26,727 bases of DNA, taken from Fastidiosipila sp964627125 (GTDB lineage Bacteria; Bacillota; Clostridia; Saccharofermentanales; Fastidiosipilaceae). Positions 9,508 to 15,416 of the stretch are shown one piece after another. The stretch is from positions 1 through 26,727 of the forward strand of contig CAZVJQ010000024.1 of NCBI GenBank assembly GCA_964627125.1, given 5' to 3'. The first letter of the stretch is position 1. Each line of letters starts with the position of its first letter. Position numbers and translations under genes: made by a program. The notes beneath the pieces are model-generated. The model ran no database searches. It was not told the DNA's origin and saw only the letters and a program-made list of their open reading frames with translations.

Positions 9508-9580
9508 ATAATTTTTGGGTTGAAATTGGAAAATTGGCATATATCATAAAAAACTGCATTGGTTTTGTTTGTTTAGTCAA

Positions 9581-9609
9581 TTGAAGTAAATATCATTTAA
9601 TCATATTAT
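9581..9609 (+). promoter_or_regulatory. Promoter of the broken peptide gene
   Basis: TTGAAG (9581-9586), 17 nt, TATTAT (9604-9609). It lies about 60 nt before the ATG at 9669 and diverges from the permease promoter. Confidence 0.6.
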
Positions 9610-9668
9610 GGTTATGTACGGATTATGGTAGGATTTTAGAAAATTATATGTTTCAGGAGAGGTTGTTT

Positions 9669-10112
9669 ATGAAATGAATACTTAAAGTTATGTTGCTAGG
9701 AATTCTTATGTTGGGGTTAGTATTACCTACAACTTAGTTACAAGCTAATGAAAATTTAGAAGAAATAATAATTGAGTTTGAGGATCTAGAAGAGATTTAT
9801 GCTCTACCAGGGCAGTTATTCAATGTAAGCATGAGAAGGAATTTAGCTTACAATACGACATTAGTTATTTATGCAACTATTTTTTCAAATACTGATGGAA
9901 CATTAACATTTCATAGTGTTGAAGAAGGATACTTAGAAAAAAATGAAAGGGGTATACATTTAGTTGCTAATATTGAAAGGACATTATCTTCAAACGGCAG
10001 AATTGTAACAGTTTATCTTACTGATGTTGTGGTGATGAATTATATCTATCATTGGGGAACTTATGATGGATCAACCATATTTAATTTTTGGGCTCAACAT
10101 TATCCAAACTAA
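9669..10112 (+). pseudogene. Small secreted protein gene with two in-frame stops (bacteriocin-like context)
   Basis: ATG 9669-9671 follows a strong AGGAGAGG ribosome site (9655-9662) and a good promoter. The frame reads MK, TGA (codon 3), ILKVMLLGILMLGLVLPTT, TAG (codon 23, 9735-9737), LQANENLEE and then an open frame to the TAA at 10110-10112. If both stops were sense codons this would be a 147-residue protein with a classical signal peptide and cleavage near LQA-N. The mature part is about 120 residues, polar with no Cys, and ends YHWGTYDG then FNFWAQHYPN. An internal ATG at 9831 could give 93 residues but has no ribosome site. The layout (small secreted protein divergent from an ABC permease pair) resembles bacteriocin or toxin/immunity loci, but the sequence matches no family I know. 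Confidence 0.62.
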
Positions 10113-10139
10113 TCTACTAATCAATTAAATATTTATATT

Positions 10140-10178
10140 AGAGCTAACTTTAACACAGTTAGCTCTTTAGCTTTTTTT
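10140..10178 (+). terminator. Terminator after the peptide gene
   Basis: 10-bp stem AGAGCTAACT (10140-10149) / AGTTAGCTCT (10157-10166), 7-nt loop, tail TTAGCTTTTTTT. The stem sequence recurs at 12879-12910. Confidence 0.88.
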
Positions 10179-10266
10179 GAGTTGATTATATGAGTACCAA
10201 ATAAATATAAGTACTAAATGCAAGAAAAATGTATTAATTTCTATATTGTTTTCATATGTATTTAAG

Positions 10267-10295
10267 TTACATTTACCCTTTAAGTAGAATATAAT
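10267..10295 (+). promoter_or_regulatory. Promoter of the murT-gatD operon
   Basis: TTACAT (10267-10272), 17 nt, perfect TATAAT (10290-10295), 32 nt before the murT ATG. GGAG (10317-10320) serves as ribosome site. Confidence 0.62.
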
Positions 10296-10327
10296 AACTA
10301 GCAAATGTAAAAATACGGAGAAGTGTA

Positions 10328-11698
10328 ATGAAGAAAACTTGGAGATTTTATCTGGCTCAAACAATTGGAAAATTAGCCTTATTTGGAATGAAGATACTTA
10401 GCAGAAGAGGCTCATTTCTACCTGGCTCCATCGTGCTTAGAATAGACCCACAGTACATGGCGCACGTAGGTAAACCACAAAATACTGTTGTCATAACAGG
10501 TACTAATGGTAAAACTACAGTATCAAATATGACTAGAGATTATTTAGAGAAGAATGGAAAAACAGTTCTAAACAACTCATATGGTTCAAATACAAAGGAA
10601 GGTATTGCAGCTTTATTTCTATCTGCAAGTTCATTTACTGGGAAAATAATGGAAGAATATGGAGTAATAGAGCTCGACGAAAGAAGCTCAGTTCGAGTAT
10701 TTCCAATGCTTACGCCTGACATTATGCTTGTAACAAATCTATTTAGAGACTCATATGCTAGAAACGCCCACACAGACTACATTTTTAATCTCCTTGATGG
10801 TGTTATCCCAAGTTCTACAAAAATGATTCTAAATTCAGATGACCCTGTATCTAATAGATTAGTGATAGACAATACTAGGGAATATTATGGTATTCCTTTA
10901 TTAGATGGTGAAGAGGAAGAAAGAGACAGTAGAATAAAAGATTTAGTTAACTGCCCAAATTGCCACCATAAGTTAAGAATTAATTTCATTCGCTACAACC
11001 ACATAGGTAGATATCACTGTAGTAATTGTGATTACACGAGTCCTGATGCTAAATATCAAGTTTTAGATGCAAATCTTAGAGCTAGAACCGCTGTGATTAG
11101 TAATGGTGCAAAAGAGGCTGAGTTTAATCTCGCAACATCAAATATTGTAGACTTATACAATTTACTTTCTGCGGTTTCTATACTTCAAGAACTGGGTATG
11201 CCATTAGAACAAATTGCAAAAACTTCTAGAGAAGTTAGTGTTGTCAAGACTCGCTTTGATGATCAAGTTGTAAATGATAAGCGCTTACTTGTTATTATGG
11301 CCAAAGACAGCAACCCCATTGCTTCATCTAGAACTTTTGACTATATAAGACGTGAACCAGGAGATAAGACAATAATTATTCAAAATGGTATTGAAAAATC
11401 TGGACGCAAGAATGTCGAGAACATGGGTTGGATTTATGATAACGAATTTACGTATCTTTTAGATCCAAGTATTAAGCAAATAATTTGTTGTGGTAGTAGA
11501 TATCTAGATTTTGCATATTGTCTACAATTAGCAGGAATTTCTAATGAAAAAATAAGCATGGTCAAAGAATATGAAGATATAGCGGATAATATTAAATACC
11601 AAGAGATAGATACTATAGCTCTTCTTCGTAGTACCAAAAATGATGAAATAACTGATAGCATTAAACAAGATATCTTGAATAGATTGGAGCAAGCATAA
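10328..11698 (+). CDS. murT: MurT-like Mur ligase (divergent)
   Basis: The family amidates lipid II: MurT activates the D-Glu carboxylate with ATP and receives ammonia from GatD. The protein has 456 residues, the usual length. Seen here: the Mur-ligase P-loop TGTNGKTT (57-64, Lys62), IELDER (114-119), a zinc ribbon with Cys209, Cys212, Cys231 and Cys234, and the C-terminal block GWIYDNEFTYL with Asp371 at the place of the catalytic Asp of S. aureus MurT. Odd: the strongly conserved RDQxDRxGE reads RDSYARNAHTD (140-150), and the NPAGxN block reads AKDSNPIASS (325-334). ATP and zinc binding look kept, but the acceptor or catalytic surroundings have changed. The stop overlaps the ATG of gatD by one base (TAATG), so the two are co-translated. 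It may be a repurposed paralogue; whether a canonical pair exists elsewhere cannot be seen here. Confidence 0.85.
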   Translation: MKKTWRFYLAQTIGKLALFGMKILSRRGSFLPGSIVLRIDPQYMAHVGKPQNTVVITGTNGKTTVSNMTRDYLEKNGKTVLNNSYGSNTKEGIAALFLSASSFTGKIMEEYGVIELDERSSVRVFPMLTPDIMLVTNLFRDSYARNAHTDYIFNLLDGVIPSSTKMILNSDDPVSNRLVIDNTREYYGIPLLDGEEEERDSRIKDLVNCPNCHHKLRINFIRYNHIGRYHCSNCDYTSPDAKYQVLDANLRARTAVISNGAKEAEFNLATSNIVDLYNLLSAVSILQELGMPLEQIAKTSREVSVVKTRFDDQVVNDKRLLVIMAKDSNPIASSRTFDYIRREPGDKTIIIQNGIEKSGRKNVENMGWIYDNEFTYLLDPSIKQIICCGSRYLDFAYCLQLAGISNEKISMVKEYEDIADNIKYQEIDTIALLRSTKNDEITDSIKQDILNRLEQA

Positions 11699-12408
11699 TG
11701 AAAATAGAATTACTTTTCGCTGAAGTAGCAAATTTATATGGGACAAAGGGTGATTTTGATTTCTTAGCCCAAGCTTTTCCACAAGCTGAAATAATTGAAA
11801 CTCAGATTTTAACTAAGCCATTGTTTCTGGAAGAATCAGTAGATTTCGTTTACTTCGGTCCTATGTCTGAACCTAATCTTGAATTAGCTATTCAACAGTT
11901 AAAACCATATAAAGAGAAAATATTTAACAGCATTGAATCTGGTCAGCCTATTTTAGCAATAGGAAATGCAATGGAAGTTTTTGGTGAGAAAATTATTGAT
12001 GAAGATGGCAGTGAAATTGAGGCTTTAAACTTATTCCCATTCTATTCAAAATTAGAGATGTTAAATCGATTGTCAGATATATTCTTAGGCGATTTTGAAG
12101 GAATAAAAATTATAGGATCTAAAGCTCAATTTTCACAGGTTTACAAGAACGGTGAATTAGATGTATTTACTAAAGTTGAAAAAGGTTTTGGTTATAACTT
12201 AGAGAGTAAAGAAGAAGGAATTTATCATAAGAATTTCTTAGCTACTCATATATTAGGACCATTCTTACTTTCTAACCCTGTATTTGCCAAGCACTATTTT
12301 GCTCAAGCTTGTCCTGGTGAAGACTTTACAATCCCATTTGAAGATTTATCAATAAGAGCTTATGAGCAGAGATTGAAAGATTTACAAGACCCTGCAGCTA
12401 CTAGTTAA
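11698..12408 (+). CDS. gatD: GatD-like class I glutamine amidotransferase subunit lacking catalytic Cys and His
   Basis: GatD normally hydrolyses glutamine and passes ammonia to MurT. The 236-residue protein aligns over its full length with GatD: LAIGNAMEVFGEKIIDEDG (86-104) matches LTICGGYQFLGKKY of S. aureus, NRLSD keeps the substrate Arg (Arg124), and FGYNLESKEEGIYHKNFLA (164-182) matches the block before the catalytic His. The nucleophile Cys is Gly89, the following GGYQ is NAME, and the GTYLHGP motif reads ATHILGP (182-188), placing Leu186 at the His position. The GGGxDxEQ motif near residue 54 reads GPMSEPN. Glutaminase activity is therefore not expected. The frame is intact with no stop, so it is probably kept for another role, such as a structural partner of the MurT-like protein using free ammonia. 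The end of the gene is repeated at 13675-13710. Confidence 0.83.
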   Translation: MKIELLFAEVANLYGTKGDFDFLAQAFPQAEIIETQILTKPLFLEESVDFVYFGPMSEPNLELAIQQLKPYKEKIFNSIESGQPILAIGNAMEVFGEKIIDEDGSEIEALNLFPFYSKLEMLNRLSDIFLGDFEGIKIIGSKAQFSQVYKNGELDVFTKVEKGFGYNLESKEEGIYHKNFLATHILGPFLLSNPVFAKHYFAQACPGEDFTIPFEDLSIRAYEQRLKDLQDPAATS

Positions 12409-12468
12409 GGTAATTAATATTTATATAATCTAATAAGTGAATAAGACGAAATTAGAGAAATAATAAAA

Positions 12469-12867
12469 TTATTTTTCAGTATTTTTAAATCTCCTGAAAG
12501 CTAGCAAGCTAATTACAAATACGAAAACCAAGTACAGCACGAGGCCGATAATCATATTCATACTTGTCAGCATAATAGGAATGCTAAAGTATATTAAAAA
12601 AGGAATAAAGATTAAGCTAGGCATCAGATAGAAGAATACATATAAAAGAATCCAAGAAGAGATAAATGGATAATCTGCTCCAAATTGCATATGTATTCTA
12701 AATTCTTTGTGTTGATCTTTTATATTTCGGACGGCAAAAGTGTGACTGTTCATATAATTAATGCTGGAATATATATAGGCAATAACTACCAAGAGCAATA
12801 TCATAATCCGCATATAAGGATTACTTTCCCAGCCAAATATTATCCTAGATAAATAAGTTAATTGCAT
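12469..12867 (-). pseudogene. C-terminal fragment of a second permease copy
   Basis: 132 codons are open. The last 90 residues (NIKDQHKEFRIHMQFGADYP, three membrane helices, ending AFRRFKNTEK) match the C-terminus of the intact permease at 7191 almost segment by segment, including IHMQFGAD and AFRRFKNT. The first helix and the whole outside domain are missing, and the ATG at 12867 has no ribosome site or promoter. It lies antisense to readthrough from gatD and ends abruptly beside a terminator that resembles the one at 10140. I read it as the remnant of a duplicated permease gene. Confidence 0.75.
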
Positions 12868-12878
12868 ATGATGTTATT

Positions 12879-12914
12879 AGAGCTAACTCGTAAAATAGCG
12901 GGTTAGCTCTTTTA
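12879..12914 (+). terminator. Terminator or attenuator directly before the ATPase gene
   Basis: 12-bp stem AGAGCTAACTCG (12879-12890) / CGGGTTAGCTCT (12899-12910, one T-G pair), 8-nt loop, then TTTT. It ends about 10 nt before the ATPase ribosome site. It shares the AGAGCTAAC/GTTAGCTCT arms with 10140-10166. It may stop readthrough from murT-gatD or act as an attenuator. Confidence 0.8.
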
Positions 12915-12935
12915 CAATAAGAGAAGGAGATACAT

Positions 12936-13646
12936 ATGATTACTATAGATAATATAGGTAAAACATACAGTTCAGTAGGTGAAGACGTAGAAGCTTTAAA
13001 AGATGTGTCATTAACTATTACTAAAGGTGAGATGTTAGCAGTAGTTGGTCCATCTGGATCAGGTAAGACTACTCTTGTTAATATCATTGCTGGTTTCTTA
13101 TTAGCAGATAAAGGTACTGTCTTAATTAATGATATTGACATCGCTACACAATCATCTAAAGAGCGTGCTAGCTTAAGAAGTGATTTCTTCGGTTATATAG
13201 CTCAAGATTATTTATTAATTGATTCAGATACTGCTTATCAGAATATTGAGATACCTTTGCAATATACAAATAATTTTAAAAAATCTGAACATAAACAACA
13301 GATTGAAAAAGCTGCAAATGTTCTAGGAATTGAAAAACTACTCCAAAAGAAAGTAAGTAAACTATCTGGTGGTGAAAGACAAAGAGTAGCCATTGCTAGA
13401 GCAATAGTAAATGAGCAAGAACTAATACTAGCAGATGAACCTACCGGAGCATTAGATATTGAAAACAGAGATAATGTTGTAGACATATTAAGAGATTTAC
13501 AAACTAACCATGGTAAAACAGTTATAGTTATTACTCACGATTTAGAAGTAGCTAACCAATGCGATAGAATAGTTCAACTTCATGGTGGTGAGTTAGTTAG
13601 AGATGAAGTTTTAAATAAACAAGAAATGAAATATGTAATTAAATAG
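12936..13646 (+). CDS. ABC transporter ATP-binding protein (LolD/MacB type)
   Basis: This is the cytoplasmic ATPase for an FtsX/MacB-like permease. The 236 residues carry all motifs: Walker A GPSGSGKTT (38-46), Q-loop Gln90, signature LSGGE (143-147), Walker B ILADEP (164-169) and switch His201. The length and the lack of extra domains fit the LolD/BceA/MacB group. AGGAGA (12925-12930) precedes the ATG. No convincing promoter lies between the hairpin at 12879-12910 and the gene, so expression should come from upstream through that hairpin. Its natural partners are the permease halves at 7191-9435, now separated from it by murT-gatD, while the permease copy beside it is a fragment. The gene itself looks intact and functional. 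Confidence 0.88.
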   Translation: MITIDNIGKTYSSVGEDVEALKDVSLTITKGEMLAVVGPSGSGKTTLVNIIAGFLLADKGTVLINDIDIATQSSKERASLRSDFFGYIAQDYLLIDSDTAYQNIEIPLQYTNNFKKSEHKQQIEKAANVLGIEKLLQKKVSKLSGGERQRVAIARAIVNEQELILADEPTGALDIENRDNVVDILRDLQTNHGKTVIVITHDLEVANQCDRIVQLHGGELVRDEVLNKQEMKYVIK

Positions 13647-13655
13647 TTTCTATTG

Positions 13656-14603
13656 TTAGCATAATGACGTAGCTAAAAGATTTACAAGACCTAGCAGCTG
13701 CGAGTTAGTTGAGTTTAATTTTACAAAATTATGTAATTCTCTCTTAATATCATTACTATGTCCACTCATAAGGTGTCCACCTGTCTCAAACTTAATAAAT
13801 TTGAGATTAGGGAAACGGTGACTGACTTCCTCCATTGCTTCAAATGAGGCAAGTTTGTCATCTTTCGCATGGAAGATAATTGTGTCAACATGCAAATCTT
13901 CAATTAGATAATCATCGTAATTTACTGCCATGTCAGGATTAGCAATCGTAGAATCAATAATGAAACCTTCATGTCTTGCTTCTATAGGCATCATAATGTT
14001 TATAGTTGAGCTAGGCATACTCATTACTATTGGAAAAAGACCACGAATTAACCACATTGGATAATCATGAACTAGAAATGCTGGTGGCCCTTGGTATCTA
14101 TTGATTGTGTCTGGCTTAGGTTTCGTAGTCAATGGTGGGGCAGAGCAATAAAGAATTAGCCCTAAACAACGTTCAGGATAATCTAGAGCAAAACGAATTG
14201 CATAAGTTCCACCTGCAGAAGTACCTAAGACAAAGGTTTTATCTATATTTAGTTCATCCAGAAGTCCAACGAAAATATCTATCTGATTCTTAACACTCTT
14301 ATCATTAGGGACTCCGCTACCTGGATAGCCAAATCTAGAAGGTGCTATTATACGAAATTGGTCCTTATGCTCTTTAACATTTTCCCAAGACTGGTCGAAG
14401 CCCCCAGCCATTCCATGTAAGGATAGCAATGCTGGACCTGAACCTCTATCTAAATAACTTACTTGCACACCACTAATTATTTTTTGCTCAGGATTATAAC
14501 TTTTTAGTCTTCGCTCACCAATCTTTGCTGCATTCTTGGATCTAAAAAATTCAACTATTAGAATTATTGTTAGGATAGCTACTAATATAAGTACAACACA
14601 CAT
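13656..14603 (-). CDS. Membrane-anchored alpha/beta hydrolase
   Basis: The protein has 315 residues. One hydrophobic helix (residues 2-19) forms an N-terminal anchor. The hydrolase core then shows the oxyanion segment HGMAGG (63-68), the nucleophile elbow GTSAGG with Ser129, an acid at Asp248/Asp249 (HAKDD) and His277 in GGHLMSG. The substrate is unknown; the fold covers esterases, lipases and C-C hydrolases. AGGAG precedes the ATG, and the gene starts 17 nt after the TetR gene, so they form one operon and the hydrolase is probably controlled by that repressor. Odd: the last 13-18 residues are encoded by the strand opposite the gatD 3'-end remnant (13675-13710), so the native C-terminus seems to have been replaced or extended. 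Confidence 0.8.
   Translation of the reverse strand: MCVVLILVAILTIILIVEFFRSKNAAKIGERRLKSYNPEQKIISGVQVSYLDRGSGPALLSLHGMAGGFDQSWENVKEHKDQFRIIAPSRFGYPGSGVPNDKSVKNQIDIFVGLLDELNIDKTFVLGTSAGGTYAIRFALDYPERCLGLILYCSAPPLTTKPKPDTINRYQGPPAFLVHDYPMWLIRGLFPIVMSMPSSTINIMMPIEARHEGFIIDSTIANPDMAVNYDDYLIEDLHVDTIIFHAKDDKLASFEAMEEVSHRFPNLKFIKFETGGHLMSGHSNDIKRELHNFVKLNSTNSQLLGLVNLLATSLC
13675..13710 (+). pseudogene. Remnant of a second gatD 3' end
   Basis: The stretch AAAGATTTACAAGACC followed by GCAGCT and AGTTA repeats the last bases of gatD (12377-12407) with about four changes over 31 bp and in the same orientation. Weaker similarity extends left to about 13659. It lies outside any plus-strand gene. Together with the gatD end it brackets the permease fragment, terminator and ATPase. 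Confidence 0.65.
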
Positions 14604-14619
14604 TTTAACTCCTATTCTT

Positions 14620-15234
14620 TTAATGGATCAAATAAATCTGACTAAATGCATTCACATGTTTTATAACTTCGTTCTTTAGTTTTGCACTATTCCGAGTATC
14701 TTCATTATCATATTTAAATATTAGTAAGAATAGTGGTGAGTAGAAGTGAAGTGCCATGATATCAGGGTCACCATTCATTTTGCAGTTTTTAACAAGTATC
14801 TCAAATATACTTGTCTGATAACTAAGAGCACTATCAATGAAAAATGATTTAAATCTATCTGCTACTTCAGAGTTTGAATATTGTTCTATATTTAGCATTC
14901 TTCTATATGGAGCAAGAATTTCATCATTTAAATAGAAATCTATTAAAGATAAACTTATATTTTCTAATTCATCAGTAGATATATCACTATAGAATTTGCT
15001 TGCTTCAGTTTCTTCTAATGGAGCATTTAATTTAAAATGTTCGTTAGAAATTCTAGTATCTACTTGCTTATGTATCTCATTGAATATTTCTTTTTTACTC
15101 TTGTAGTGCTTGTAAATTGAGCTATCTTTAATACCTACTTTTTCAGCAATATTCATCATGCTTACTCCATCGTATCCATGCTTAGAAAATAGCCCAAGAG
15201 CAGCTCTCCAGATTTTATCTTTAGTGTGTTCCAA
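14620..15234 (-). CDS. TetR-family transcriptional regulator
   Basis: The protein has 204 residues. Residues 8-55 form the family's DNA-binding domain: AALGLFSKHGYDGVSMMNIA then EKVGIKDSSIYKHYKSKKEIF, with the recognition helix near DSSIYKHYKSK. The rest is the variable ligand-binding and dimer part with no recognisable ligand class. The start is TTG (15232-15234) with GAGG 6 nt upstream; no better ATG is in frame. A palindromic operator lies inside its own promoter, so it should repress itself and the downstream hydrolase. The GH92 gene lies divergently about 130 bp beyond the operator and could also be affected, though that is less certain. Confidence 0.88.
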   Translation of the reverse strand: MEHTKDKIWRAALGLFSKHGYDGVSMMNIAEKVGIKDSSIYKHYKSKKEIFNEIHKQVDTRISNEHFKLNAPLEETEASKFYSDISTDELENISLSLIDFYLNDEILAPYRRMLNIEQYSNSEVADRFKSFFIDSALSYQTSIFEILVKNCKMNGDPDIMALHFYSPLFLLIFKYDNEDTRNSAKLKNEVIKHVNAFSQIYLIH

Positions 15235-15264
15235 TTTCCACCTCAGTAAATTATTGGTATATTC

Positions 15265-15294
15265 TTATTAGGCTAGTGAACACTAGCTTGTCAA
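15265..15294 (-). promoter_or_regulatory. Promoter of the TetR-hydrolase operon
   Basis: Minus strand TTGACA (rc of 15289-15294), 18-nt spacer, TAATAA (rc of 15265-15270). The spacer is almost entirely the TetR-type palindrome. Confidence 0.75.
15272..15287. promoter_or_regulatory. TetR-type operator
   Basis: Perfect inverted repeat GCTAGTGAACACTAGC (7-bp arms, 2-nt centre) placed between -35 and -10 of the TetR promoter. Binding here would block RNA polymerase, the classical autorepression layout. Confidence 0.75.
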
Positions 15295-15368
15295 TAATTT
15301 TACTTAATAATTAAGAAGGAAAATGTATAAATAACTATTTATTCAAAATACATTTATATTCATTCACT

Positions 15369-15374
15369 TATAAT
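15369..15374 (+). promoter_or_regulatory. Probable -10 box for the GH92 gene
   Basis: TATAAT 43 nt before the ATG; the -35 is poor. GGAGAAAGG just before the ATG is a strong ribosome site. Confidence 0.4.
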
Positions 15375-15416
15375 TAGATAGACTATTTTAAAGATGTTCT
15401 TGGAGAAAGGATTTTT

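Noticed and set aside
9669..9740. Alternative genetic code (TGA as Trp) to explain MK-TGA-ILK in the peptide gene
   Set aside because: All long genes use TGG for Trp and have no in-frame TGA, and the same peptide gene also has a TAG, so mutation is simpler.
12469..12867. Functional small three-helix membrane protein
   Set aside because: Close match to the tail of the larger permease, missing its first helix and outside domain, and no promoter or ribosome site; better read as a fragment.
7191..13710. Mobile element or prophage
   Set aside because: No transposase, integrase, terminal inverted repeats or phage genes are seen; the repeats fit segment duplication.
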